Origin: Apteryx mantelli
Taxonomy: Eukaryota; Chordata; Aves; Apterygiformes; Apterygidae
Reading direction: 5' to 3'
DNA length: 64,000 nucleotides
Assembly: GCF_036417845.1 (NCBI RefSeq)
Contig: NC_089991.1
Span: forward strand, 14,167,001-14,231,000
The notes below the pieces were generated by a model, which was not told the origin of the DNA, searched no databases, and saw nothing but the letters and a program-made list of their open reading frames with translations. The translations under genes and the position numbers were made by a program. Of the stretch, positions 1 through 13,264 are shown piece by piece. Each line of letters opens with the position of its first letter. Within the stretch, counting starts at the first letter, position 1.

Positions 1-3000
1 TTGTCTACCAACTACTTAATAGGTCTCTTCAGCTTCGGACTAGAGAATAGGACAGTACTCTGCCCAAGGCTTATATCAAAATACAAGACCTGAGGAAAGT
101 CTTCTACCTCATTGCTGGTTGCATGGAAGAAATTCAGGAGCTTTAAAACAAATAAAATTGGTTAACCAATCATTAAAACGTGCTTTTATCAGTTCTAAAG
201 CATTGATTTTCTCAGAATACTGCTATCATGGTTACTTTGTTCTCATCAGTACAGTCTCTTGACTCAAGTACTTGGGGGACATTTAAGGTTTTGCAGACTG
301 GTTCTTGGGGAGAAGTTGGAGTCTGTTGCTTCTTTAATGCAATCTTGCTTATTTACAAAGAACGCTTATGAAAACCTCTTTTCTTGAATACAACAAGAAC
401 TAAATAGGCACACTTTTGGGGTTCACAGTTCCGAATCATTTTAATCAGTATCTGGTCCACAAAGCTTTCCCTTTCCAGAGACCCACTGTAAAGTGCTTTT
501 TCCAGCTGTCTCTTGCCTTCTGGATACTTGATCTAGCTAATCGCAAACACCATTTGCTAATCGGTAACTAGCCCAGGGCATGTGTCCGGTGTACACAAAA
601 GTTCATTTTCTGATAGGCCATGTACATGACTAATAATCCCAATCATTCTGGGTATCTTAATTTAAAAAAGGCTCTTAGCTGCTTTTTCCGTTTCTTCTCA
701 ATAGAAACACAGTTTCACACAGGCTCTATAAGTCACCAGTTTGCCAGAACAGGCTGCACATAGTTTATGACCAAGTGTTGCTCAATGTTTTATTTTGTTT
801 CCAAGTACTCTGTTAGAAAGCATGGTGCTGAACCCTAACCTGGAGAAGCATGAATCCAATTTGAAACCTCTTCAATCTTAGAACATTCTTTTGATACATA
901 CAACAAATACATCTTCTAATTTAACAAAATTTTGTTGAAATTAAATCTCTTCAGTCATATTGGTGAACAACATAAGCACCACTAATTTTTTCTTCTTCCT
1001 CTTTCAACAAGAACACTCTCTTTGGATTCTACTTTCCCTACCTGTAGCCTTGATTTTGTTGAAAGCAACACTGAGCAAAACTGTCAAAATAAATCACCAT
1101 CACAACATCCCAGGGCTGCAAAGTCAGCCCTTTAGCATGGGTCTTCTGGAGCGTACACTGAGACATTCTGCCAGCTGCAGAAACTTTTGCTTAATTTCAC
1201 AGATAGCTGTCTGAAAACTTAAAACAATGCTGTAAATCCTAGTGAAAAGTCCTTTGGCAGACCATGCATAATGATTTTAGTTTTTCATGTGTTTCAGTGT
1301 CAGCTAACTCTCTGTTATCAGAGGGAAATAGAAAAGTCATCAGAACCACACAATAAAGCCCCCATTTTGAAGTTATTGAAGTTTGTGCAGGGAAGGGAAG
1401 CAACCCCTGTCATCATGACTCTGAATGACTAGAATGTGATCATAAGATACTTTGGGTAAAATATGGAACTTAGAATTACAAGAAATGCATTACATTTAGA
1501 CACATGCTCAAAAATATATTTGCTAAGTGGAACAAGCTATGAAGAGGTGAGAAATTCTTACTACATCAAGCATCTCAATGGAAAATTGAATTGACACAGA
1601 TTGCTCTTGTACTCATTGGTAAGTCAGTATGTTTTCTTCAGAGTAAAATTAACTTCAATGAATGTAAGATAAATAGGCTTTTCCAGTCATTTAAGGGATA
1701 CAGATATATAGGTTTCTATGAAGATTAGTGGGGGGAAGGCAAATTTGTTATCAAAAGAACTTTTAAACCCCCAAAACTTCAATTATGGAAAAAATATTTG
1801 ACCAAATTTTCGAAGGAAAAAAGCAACATATCAGACTACTCATGCTGGCCCTAAACAAACTAGTGTTAAGGAACAACATCAAGAGGGATATAGTTTTAAA
1901 AAGCGGGGGAGAGGGGAGGTAGTTTTGTTTTATCTGCTCATCCAATTAACAGGTCACAGCTAGCTGACTAGAGAGGTAACCACTCCTCATTCTCACTGTA
2001 TTAGTCATAGCTTTCATCCACTTAATTTTTCATTAGTCTTCTCAAAGATTGGACTATTTTGTCTAAATCAAATGTACTCATAAGAATCTGCTCCAAAAGA
2101 GAAGATGATGATATCTGGTCATCCACTGCTTTGAAAACAAAATGGAAGCAGCCAAATGCCATTAATTCCAGTTCTAAACGTGATTATATTCACTGTTGTG
2201 TAACTTAACTGGCACTTTTTTCCTTTCACATTCTGCATCCAATAAAGTAGTTATTGCCATTAGACAGACACCAAAAACTTTAAAAGAAGAATGGGATTTT
2301 ATCTAGACTTTCTAGAAAATTTTATACTTTGCTACAAATCCAGTTCTACAACTTTCAAATTCAAAAATAGGAAAGGAACACATTAACATGAAGGTCCTTT
2401 TACCGCCACCAAGCTTTCACTACTGAAAGCATTGGCAATTATTATGTTCTATTTTCTGGCAAAGCTATAAAAAAAGAGAACACTTTTAAAACCTGACAGT
2501 AACCTGTTGCAGGAAATACGTTTGTTGTGCACGGACTTTTATGCTGGTTTAGTTACTTGAAATCCACACATTTTGTTACCAAGCAATGACAGTAGCCAAC
2601 ATGAAAGTTTACAAATTCAGCACTACCGATGCTTTCATGGTTCCATCTAGACAGCTACTAAATGCAATAATCAATCCAGCAAAACCTCTGTGCATTTTGT
2701 GCTGCATGACAATTTCTTCTATTCCTAAACTAACTATTGTCCCTGACTACAGATCTGCTGCTGCTCTGAAAGGGCAAACAAAAGCTCTATGTGTTGTTGT
2801 GGGAGCTTGATGCTTACTGTCCAGGCATCCTAAGTGACCTTGATCTATGATATTCCGAAAGCTACAGTCTGCTATTTACTTTGCCTTCCAAAGAGTGCCC
2901 CTCTGTTGTCTCTTTTGGCCAATGAATAAGGCAGATATTGTAAAGTTTTTCACTGAGGAAGGCCAGTTCAGTTCCTAAATTCTGGATGAAGGCAGAAACA

Positions 3001-5119
3001 TCAGAGACTACAAAGCCCTCTTACAGGTTTGTGAACCATTCAGGAACATGGGTAATAACACACAAGAGGAAGAAGGGGAGGAATCTGAATACATACTAGA
3101 AAAGCTTTGCTGCCACTCTGCCCTGCCCATTGGAAGTCTTGTGATGTGCTGAGCAAGAATAAGTAAAAGCTGTTGTCTGAACAGCATAATATATCCCACC
3201 AAAAATGCTAAATTAACTCTGTTATTTAACTTTGCGTGATTCCTTGATCCAGTTCACTTTCTGATCCACAAGCAGTGGTAGCAGCACAGCACAGGGAACA
3301 ACTTTGAATGGAAATTAGAAGGAGCAAATGTTGTCTTTGTAGTCCTTCTAGTACACTTAAAACATTTGGTAGCCTCACAGAGCAGGCTTAGAAGAACAAG
3401 CACAAACTACTTCCCACTCCATTGGTCTGTGGGTATTTGTTGGTTGGTTTCTTTTGGGGGGTCGGGGGGAGGCAGAAGGGAAGGTGAGAAGCAGAGATGC
3501 TTTCACATGGGGAAAAAGTTCAGTTGAGGACATTTTTTAGGCTTGTCTTGAAATGGCGGCATAGAAAGCGAAATAAACAGCCCGAAGGGTGCTTGTCAAA
3601 ATCATCAGTGTTTGGGAGACATTTACTAGTATCTAGAGACACTTCTCAGGAAGAACAACACTAAGCTACATTTTATTAAGCAACAATTTGCATGTGTGAT
3701 TGATTGATGAGTTGATTAAACTGATCAAAGGGCATTATATCAACTTTAATGGAAATCATTCTCTACAGTACTTAAGACTTGATAAAACAGAAGGATCAAA
3801 CTGTATTTGCAAAGTAGCCACAGCTACTAAGTTGTGACTCTCTCACAAAATGGAGGTTATACTTCTCCTTGTTTTAACCAGCAAGCTGCAGCTCTAAGAT
3901 CTTTAAACAAGTTCATTTTAATCTTTGAAGTCTGATTAACATCAGAAGACCTTTTTCTATCTATATCCCTGCTGGGGCTCTTGTCAGGACTCATTAATAC
4001 CTCTTTTTTATATTAATGTCAGCTTTCTCATTTGCTTGGTTACCTCTGCAACTCCCTCCCATCTAGGGAGGTTACTAATGCCATATCCTGTTTTGTAAAT
4101 TAAGCTTCTCTCTTTCCATTCCCACCCAGATCTCTCTGAATTTGCTTTTGCAGCAGCTTTTATTACTTCATATGAAGTCTGCTAGGGAAGTACAAGTTAA
4201 TCGGCTTGTAAAAGTTCTGATCTATGCACAGGCTGCAACTGACAGCATCAAACAGCACAAGCATGAGGTAGATGTTTTGCACCCATTCCTTTTTTTAAAA
4301 AGGAACTCGGCTTTGCATGCACCTCTGCAACTCCCTCCAAGACTAACTAACTAACTGTGGCAAAATAATGTTTAGAAAAATGTCTTTAGGTTGTCTGAAC
4401 TCTTCCACATTTTCTCTTTCTGAAGAGGTGTGCCTTCACACAAGAAATGATAGTCACATGAAAAAATATTTGTCTGAAAATTAAATGAGTGGAATTCCCA
4501 GAAACATTAAAGCATTCTGCAGAGGATGTTCAATCAAAGCAATATTAGGTCAGCTCTAAATTCTCAGAAGTCTTGTCCATCCCTTTCAGAGGCTGCTATT
4601 GGACTTTATCTGCCTCAAGTCCATAGTTGATGCAAAGCCACAAGCACAACGTAGAGAAGTCAAGGGACAATTCCTGTGTAGAACGTGCAGTCGCTAGAAG
4701 AAGGTTGAATATACAAACGCACGCTCTCCTATTCAGTCTTTTCATCTCATGAAGTAAGATGACACCCTTTGAGAAATACTGGCCACATAAGCTGGAAAAA
4801 TCAGTTCCTATATTATGTCCTACCATGTCCCTGCATATTTTCCACCTATCTTTAGCCATCACCCCAGCTCACTTTATACTTCCTTATATACCAACACTTT
4901 AAACTTGGAATAGGACCTCACTTCCTATGTAGTGACCAGCTTCCTGATATTACTAATCCTTCACAGTTTGGCAAAGCCTTTTCCTGACATTAATCCTATT
5001 ACTCTTCTGTTCTGTAAAACACTGTGGATGCTCAAATGATGTATTTTTAAGGTGTAGACATATCTTCTTCGTTAGTTCTTAAAAGCTAAGGAAAAACACT
5101 ATAAAATTAAGAAGGCCAC
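1..5119. other. Sequence downstream of CCNJL, no gene recognised
   Basis: This AT-rich stretch lies beyond the best candidate CCNJL poly(A) signal. Reading frames on both strands are short and none resembles a protein I know. In human the next gene on this side is FABP6, but I found no FABP6-like exon here. Minus-strand AATAAA hexamers (plus-strand TTTATT), for example at 3672-3677, leave open that CCNJL transcripts run further left than assigned. No tRNA, interspersed repeat or long tandem array was seen. Confidence 0.5.
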
Positions 5120-5135
5120 TTCAGTTTTATGTTTG

Positions 5136-5141
5136 TTTATT
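5136..5141 (-). terminator. CCNJL: Candidate CCNJL poly(A) signal (AATAAA)
   Basis: TTTATT on the plus strand reads AATAAA on the minus strand, about 1.9 kb downstream of the CCNJL stop codon. It is the first canonical hexamer I consider well placed. Another candidate lies at 3672-3677. Actual use is not shown by sequence. Confidence 0.4.
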
Positions 5142-5836
5142 GGAAATTTTCATTAGGAACTTCACAAGTATTTTCACAATTAAGTGTGATATCAGTCCAA
5201 AGTATAACATGGTGCATGACCTGCATTATAAAGGTGATAAAAAACAAAAGAAAAAACACGTAAAAGTACTGCAACATATATGTGGTTCTTTATGTCTGTT
5301 GAATGACAAATTATAACTAAAAATACACTAAAACCTTCTGAAAATAAAGTTTAGTATAAATATAAAACCAGCAGAATAAGCGATGAACTAAATTCTCTAA
5401 ACTTCTTGACTCATTTCTGAAGAGCACTGCCTCTTCCCTTACAGTTCGCATTTTTTTAAAAAATGAAACTTTCAAAAAATTCTTCTAGCCTGCTGCTTGG
5501 AGGAAATGTATTACCACCATACCAAAAACTGCATTCTGGTAAGACAGTTACACAAGCACACATTAGCGTGCAGGCTAATTTTTCCCCTCCACCCTAAAAC
5601 ACCCTTAAAAACAGTTTTCTAAAATTACAATTCAAAACAGCACTGACTGACATGTGACTTTGAAAACCTGCCTCAAGTCAGTAAAACATATTGCACGTTA
5701 CCTGTATTGCTGTCCTGAGAACCTTAAAACAAACAAACAATACTGCCTTCAAAGAAATTCACAATAGTGGTTGCATATCAAAACCAGAATTTCACATCTG
5801 CAGAAGTCTGTTCCTTGTAAATATCCACATTACTAT

Positions 5837-5884
5837 AAAGGAAAAGGAAAAGGAAAAGGAAAAGGAAAAAAGGAAAAGGAAAAA
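5837..5884. repeat. (GGAAAA)n microsatellite
   Basis: About eight units of a six-base purine repeat with one imperfect unit. If CCNJL's 3' UTR covers this site, the mature RNA carries a U/C-rich tract of about 45 nt. The plus-strand lysine/glutamate-repeat reading frame over this tract is an artefact of the repeat. Confidence 0.9.
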
Positions 5885-7073
5885 CTACAAAGAATTTTTT
5901 GAGCCAGCATCTCCGGTTTCAGCTAAAAAGGAAACCTTTGGATATGCAACAGTAGGTGTGTCCATTGCAAAGCAGCAATGTGATCTTTAGTTTACCAGCT
6001 ATATTTTCAATAGAGTGCCAAGATGCTATTTGAAAAAATCATTATCTAGCTCTGTAATCAAACAAACTCTAATTTCAACTGTAAAGTTAGCCAGTTCCCT
6101 ATCTCTGCCTCCATTAGCACAAATTCCTCTCTCCTGAGCTTGAACTTCTGCCACAAGACATTAAGCCCAAAAGATGAAATAACTGAAGGCAATGAACCTC
6201 TTTCAAGAGTTTTTTCCCAAGAGGATTTCTTCAAGTAATATTAAATCCCTGATAAAGCTTGTAAACAATTTTACTAACAATAGTCTCCAGTCTCAAAAAG
6301 CAGCAACATGTTAAAGATCTAAACGATGATTTAAGATTGAGGTTTTTTTGATAAGCGAAGACAGAGCAATGTTCTGTTCAGCAGCACCACATCTAGATTC
6401 CAAGTGGGTTTTTTAAGGCAAAAATGATTTCAGTGGTCTTCTGGCCTGTTTTTTCCCCCCTTTTTTTTCAAGTCTTACTCCTAAACTATCACTCCCGCTC
6501 AAAGAAAACGGAAAGTGTTCTACACATTGATTTCTGCAGAGAATAACAGTATTAACATCTAAGCGACATCCTTTTTCAGTATATTTTTAGTAGAAGCTTC
6601 TAGTAGTATAAGCTGCCATTGTTCAAGAGATGTGTCCCTAGGAAAGTGTGAGTACTACACGTCTTCCAAGAACATCCTCTAACTGCACGGCTCCTTAGCC
6701 AGAAATCTGACAAGCACTCCAGCCTGAAACAACTCTTCAGCACAAGCTTTCAGCAAACTCTGACAAGTCACTAACTGAAGACTAGCAGGAAGTAATTTCC
6801 ATAGGGTTTCTATGCAGGTGACTTTCAAAGTGACATTAAGTGAGGTATGCTATTGCATTTCTATTTCTCTCTCTCATTAACAGCCAAAAGTACAATCCTT
6901 GACAGAAAGGCACCCATTTTCCAGTGATCAATGGATCCAGATCAACGTCATGCGAATGAGCAAGTTGTAAGGATTCTGTTCCTTTATGGTTTTCATTCAG
7001 ATAAATATTTTGGCTCACACACAGGGTTGTTAGCTTCTGTTGATATCGCCTTTTTTTTCCCCACCATCAATAC

Positions 7074-7515
7074 TTAACTGTCAAAACACCCAGCTGCATG
7101 AGAGTGATGACCACTGAAGTAGCTACTGCCATAAGCCATGGAGATGCAGTGTCTGGGCTCTGTTCCCATGGCCACCTGCATAGCAGTAGGCGTTTGGATG
7201 GGCAGAGTCTGGGCAGATGGCTGAAGGCTGGCCTGAAGAGCAGCGTAAGAGCACAGTGAGCTGTTAGCACTCCCAGCGAGCAGGCTGCTGGGCCTCTGCG
7301 CCTGTAAGGAGTCACGATAAGCAGAGCACAAATCTTGCACTGGTGACTGAAACTGGGGAAGAGTAGCTGAATGTTGGGCTAAAGGGTGATAGCTGGATTG
7401 CTGAAATAGGACTTGAGTAGTGGTTTGATGGCTCAGATTTCCCATTACTTGCTGTTGTTGTATTGTTACTTGCTTTTTTATGTTACTAGCTTCTTTGACA
7501 TCATTCTTGTAATAC
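7074..7515 (-). CDS. CCNJL: CCNJL coding exon 5 (last): C-terminal tail and stop
   Basis: The exon opens after a TTTGTTTCAG acceptor, and its first G completes the ATG of Met245 split across the intron. It encodes residues 246-391 and TAA at 7076-7074. The start is Lys/Gln-rich ([12 protein letters not shown]), followed by the Ser/Gln-rich tail that identifies CCNJL. No cyclin-box sequence is present here. Confidence 0.95.
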
Positions 7516-8193
7516 CTGAAACAAATTATATTTACAATTATCAGAGAGAGAAGTTCTTAGATCTTGCATATATCCCAAAGTTTTCACCAGTGAGGCTACA
7601 CCATCAGCTTTTTGGCCCTTGCTATATATAATAAATCTTGATTACTTTCATCTATGGGAACCCTTACTCCAGATCTCCAAGAATAAATTGCACGAGTCTC
7701 TACTGAGGAAGTTGTCATTGAACTATGGATCAGGCCCTTGATAGATTAACACCATCAGCAATAAACCCACGTTACTTTGCTATCACAATTCATTTCTAAC
7801 TATCCTGGTGGGATCATCAGGCACTAACAACAGGTTTATAGATCATTTTGCATCATATTTATTTCAAGGATGGAATGAATCTTGGAACCTTAAGTCCACA
7901 ATATAAAGAAATTCTAAAATACACTGCATAGGTATTGGCAGAGTATTAAGGTGAATAACTATGAGGGAACAAGGGAAATTTTAGTTAGATATTAGGAAAA
8001 AGCATTTTCACCATGAGGATGATCAAACACTGGAACAGATTGCCCAAAGAGGTTGGGAAAGCTTCATTCTCGGACAGAGTGAACACTTGGAAAAGGTCCT
8101 GAGCACTCTGATTTAACTTCAGAGTTGGCCCTGCTTTGAGTAAAAATTCTGGAAGTCACCTCCAGGGTCCAACATCCCTCCCAATCTAAATCA

Positions 8194-8231
<38 letters not shown>

Positions 8232-11200
8232 TATATAAAATATTTTTTACAATTATTATTTTCTGTTAGGACTTATATGTGCTCATATATCAGGCCAGTA
8301 TTGAGGCACTGTAGGCATGTCCTTTGCTGGAGAAAGGAGCAAAGAATAGTGCTGGAATGTCTCTCCCTGCTGCATTCCTGATGTTAGGGATACACTGGTG
8401 TCTCTCTGCAGCAAGTTATTTTGCATGTACAATGAGAACACAAAGGCAAGAAAGCTTGCAGCAACCATCTGTAAAAGCTTCCAAACAATCACATAAGGAA
8501 CTGGTACAAGAAGACCTAATGAACACTGAACTCTGCTCTCCTTCCCCCATTGCAAATATTGTTAAAATACAGAATTTAGTAAAATCACCTGCTCTTCTCC
8601 TTTTATTCCTCTCTCTAAAGATGGAGATGTACCAATATATTAATTATAGCTAAATAAACACCATACAGATATATATTTTTAAAACTATTATTAACATCTT
8701 ACTAAGAGCATGACAGGTTACTCAAATTCTGATCTTACATGAGCATCATTTCAATGCATTGGGCAAGATGCTCCCAGGAGTAAGATGTTAGCAATTCAAG
8801 CTGTGTTGTCCAGGCAGGAGAAATCTGCATACAGATACGTGAGGCGCACACACAAGCTGCAGCAATCAAAGATGGACGAAAAAGAAGAAAAGTGTGATCT
8901 ATAAAAAAAAAGCAGGGATTATACTCTTACTAATCACTGCAGTGAGCCTATTATGTATATAAATGGCAAAACAGGACAAAGTTAAATCCTCAACTTTGTT
9001 CCGCACATCTCAGAGCATTAACTCATTCCCAGAAAGTCTCTCAAAATTGGATGAAGCTTTCCTGAAGATCTCTGTACTACTTGTCTGTACTACTATAAAG
9101 GTTTCATTATAGTTTTTTAATTTCAGAAAAAGCCATAAAATACACTATGCTGAAAACTGTCATTTGGTCTCAACTGAACCAAAGTCAGGTATTGACATGC
9201 ACACATACATTTACATTAGTGTTGAAACTGGCTTACAAGGACGCTGCAGTTCATTGCCTCTCATATGGACAGATATTGGAAGCTGTGCTGCAAACCAAAT
9301 CCTTAAAAACCATCATTATTTCATGTCATACAGAATAGGACACAACCTTCCAAAATCAAGACTCCATACATGGAACTGCATGACAGATTGTGCCTGTAAC
9401 TGACTGACAGTAGTTCACAGAGGTGGCAGGTCAAAAGTTGGTCCCTCTTTCTGACAGGCTCTCCAGTTAGAGTTCTAGGCTAAAGAGAAGAACAAACAAA
9501 AATACACCTCACCTAGAGATTTCTAAAAGGTGACGAGGTTTATCCTCAAAAAGAGGACAACATGCCACCTGCCATCTGTAACAACTCAAAAGTGAGATAC
9601 TGTTCTGCACAGATAATTTTGTGCAATCCATATTATGACAAGTTTTTAAGCCCTTATTTCCCTTCAGATTTTTGCCTTTTGGCAAATGGAAGATCATTCT
9701 AGCATAAAATTAAGCCTTTTACCTTGCACTGAGAAATCAAGGAAGTAATATGCATATGTATCCATGAAAGGTTTGACTTTGGTCAGGGAGGTGATCGGCC
9801 AGCCATTGTGAAGGTCATTCTCACCAACGGAAGCAAAGAGGTAGTAGTCGATGTAGTGTGCTGGTGTGGGCAGGCAGAGGTTCCAGTTGAAGTTTTCCAA
9901 AAGCAGCAGTTCCATTCTGAGCAAATCTTTCTTGTTCAATACCACGTTCACGCTGTACATATACACCAGGTTGTTTAAGTGCTCCAGCTTTGGAACTCGA
10001 TCTTCTTTTTCTTCAAATTTGCCTGCCGGAAAAGGTGCTTTTCAGATAAGGCTTATGGTTATGATCAAATGTCCAAAAACCAACAAAGAATACTTCTAAA
10101 ACCAGAAAGTCTGATCATGAAAGGTGCTTTTTAAAGATGAGCAAAAGAGGGACAGAAAAGTACAGTGACACAAGTAGGAAAAAAGTCACCAGACTAGTCG
10201 GCATATTCCCCTATCTTTTTTATGATTTTTTAAATTGCTTATACAAAACCAAGACTAAGACAAACTTATTGGGATAGTTGAGCAGTGGGCCTGAAAGAGT
10301 CCAAGAAATGTAAGTTTCAGTAAGACCCATAATTTCATAAACATGAATCTATATACTTTAGTACTCTGAACACAGGTATATTTTTGAAACGGAGCAGCCC
10401 AAACAACTTATTGCAAGTTTAAGTATCCATCTGCTTTTTGCTCATTAAGCATTTCCTTTCTTCTTCAGGAAGGAGCATCTCCACTTTGCAGCCACCTTGA
10501 ATTAGATCTATTGCATCTACTTAATGCTGATGTAGCTATTGAATGTTTGTTAAAAATTTTACAGAAACAGATGCTACAATTCATTAGCATTTTTATTCAT
10601 AGCAAAAAGTTTGGCACCAGAATCTGAGAGATGCTAATACATTCCTATAGGAAAAGTATTTTAATATGAAAAGAAAGAAACTGTTCTCATTTCAAGATAG
10701 AGTTTTACACTATGCTGGGTTTTAGAAGCAAGTAGAAATCTATCATTAACCTGTATTTGAAGAGAGAGTTGTCTTTTAGGTTACAAATTGTCTGATACAT
10801 AACTTTTCAGAATGAAAGTCTGTCATCATATACCCTGTTAAACCCTTTCATTACAATGATCTTAAATAAAATGTCCAAGTCTGAATTAAACATTCATTAT
10901 TTAAACACAAAGAATAAAAATGCAAGTTGTAAGACTATCTTAGAATATACTGTAATTATAACTCAAGTTGAGCACTATGGATTTATATATGTGTACACAG
11001 AAGTTTTTTATTATGACCTCTTTAAGTTATGATACACAAGTCACACTCTTCTCCAAAGACCTTTTTGAATATATTACATGCTTAAACAATAAACAACACT
11101 AAACTTGATATATATCTTTGTTTAAAAAGTTTTTCTATGGGGAAGAGTTATCCTGTCTGCTGCTACTTCATCCTGGGGTGAAACCCACCATCTTTACAAG

Positions 11201-13232
11201 TGCAAACACCTTCCCACAACACCTTGCCTGCCTGCCCCCACATCATTCACCATTCTTTCACAGAAGCTCAAGGAAGAGTTCACTACTTTGCTGGACAGAG
11301 ATAAGGAGGTAAAAATCCTTTAAAAAAAAAAAAAGGGGGGGGGGCTAATGCTTGCAGAGAAATGCCTTATTTTCTCTCTTTTTGTCTGTCCTCAGCTGGT
11401 AAAACCGGCACATACAGGCAGCAGCTCATTGCAGAAGGAGAGTAGTAGCTTTAGACCAGTGTAGAAGTAGGGTACACCCACATCATCACAGGCCTGTGAG
11501 TTGTGAGTGAAAATAGGGTGAGAAGTTCCATCCTCTACAGCTGTCTATCTTGTTCCTGCTACAGAAACATTGCAGCTACTTACATAACAGCTGGCAAACC
11601 AGTACAAATATACCCAAAGTGCATGGTGTGGAAAATCAAAATCAATGCTTGTCTCGCTACATTGGGCTTATGAACTGCGATGGCATTTTTGTTATCCCAG
11701 TTGAAACTGAGAGGTTGAAGACAAGTGAGGCAGCTTCCACCAGACAGTAGATGACACCGCAGCCATCCCAAATTAAGCCATGCCTGTTCAGGGATGAAAG
11801 GCCCCAGAAACACCCTAAAAACATTCCAATTGAGAGTCTTCATCTTCAGAGAATAGAGTAGTTCCCATAGGTGGAGAAGTTAAGAACTTATTACATTTTG
11901 GTGTATTAAACTAGGTTTGCTATGAAGTATTTTAAACTAAACACTCAAGGGACTTTTTTTTTTCTCTTCAGTTTTTGAAAACAGAATGCCAAATTCTTGC
12001 CAAAATGCCCAGTAATATGATGACTTAGAGAAAACATCTGTCAGATTGCAAACTTCCTTTTGGATACAGGGTCAGCTTGTCTTCTCTCAGCCCTTACATA
12101 GTCTTAACCCATGGCAGGAGAAGCCATTCCTGTCATTTCACAAGCATACAAATGAATGCAAGTTAAAAGATGACTACTTAGAGATAGAACCAGACTCTGC
12201 TATACTATAAGCAACTAGCATAACCTCAGATATCTCTGAAACAGAACTGTGATGACCAATTTGAATACTAGGCTATATAAAGCCTTTAGTTTTATTTTAT
12301 ACCTATGTCTTACAATAGACATACTCCAAGAGTATGTTACCTTCATACCAAGGTAACCTGGAAGTCACAGTTCCCTCACGCATTCCTTCATCAAAATTAT
12401 TGGGGGGGGGGGGGGGAGGATAATAGGCAGCTTGAGAAGAAGTAGTTAAGTAAAGTTTTAAAACTAAAATCCCAGTAATTCCAAATCTGAGTTCTTTGCT
12501 TACCATAACAGTTCTCCTACACCATCTCTCCTTCTCAAGTCATTTTAAAAGCCAGTTTTCTGACAGAACCTGAAAGGGGTTTGCTAAAAGGCATTCAGTC
12601 AAGTGTGAAGAAAGAATGCCGTTTGGGGAATGCACAGCAGCAAAGGAAGATCTAATATTGAGAAAGAAAACTCCTTTGGGTATGTCGTTTGGAAGCTAAA
12701 TGCACATTCTACAAAAAGGAAGACATTAAAAACCCTCAGGCAACGCCACCTTTGCCCTTGCTGCTTCAGAATTACTCTTTGTTCCTTCCTGTCTTGGAGG
12801 GCCTCATTAGCTAGGGTCACTGAGAGGCTAGGAGAAGTACACTGTAACCAAGTGATTAACATAAATAATTCCTATGGGATTAGGAGAAAATATACATTTT
12901 CAGGGTCAAGACAGCTGAGCAGAGGCCCCCCCCTCCCTTTTTTTTTTTAAGGCTGCATTTACCAGCCTATGGAACTGCAAGAGTCTCTAAAATAACTCAG
13001 ATTTTCAAAGCAGTTGAAGTGTTGTCAGAAGAGGAAAAAAAAAAAAAAAAGGAGGAAGAAAAAGCAGCAATATCAGATTTGATTCCCAAGAGTAGACCTA
13101 TCAGTAAGAAAGCAACAGTGTTACCTTGCTGCAAACCTAAGAAAGCACTTAAGTATTCTTAAATTCACAGTATTATCAAAGCAAAGATGACCTATCTACT
13201 ACCCTTGCCTTGTTCAAGAGCTAGTGACAATC

Positions 13233-13264
<32 letters not shown>

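Larger units (their letters stand above)
5120..7073 (-). other. CCNJL: Probable CCNJL 3' untranslated region
   Basis: The region runs directly from the CCNJL stop codon to the first well-placed minus-strand AATAAA. It is AT-rich with no convincing reading frame. It contains a CCTTTT-type pyrimidine repeat on the transcript strand at 5837-5884. The boundary is inferred from the hexamer only; RNA evidence could move it. Confidence 0.5.
7516..8738 (-). other. CCNJL: CCNJL intron 4
   Basis: GT-AG intron of 1223 bp. It contains a CR1 LINE 3' fragment followed immediately by a TA microsatellite. Reading frames at 8283-8653 on both strands show no similarity I recognise. Confidence 0.9.

Noticed and set aside
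1-5119. Possible FABP6 exon to the left of CCNJL, from human gene order
   Set aside because: I looked for the conserved fatty-acid-binding-protein N-terminus and other exons on both strands and did not find them.
5691-5990. A 99-codon plus frame containing a Lys/Glu repeat
   Set aside because: The repeat is the purine microsatellite; the flanks show no protein-like sequence.
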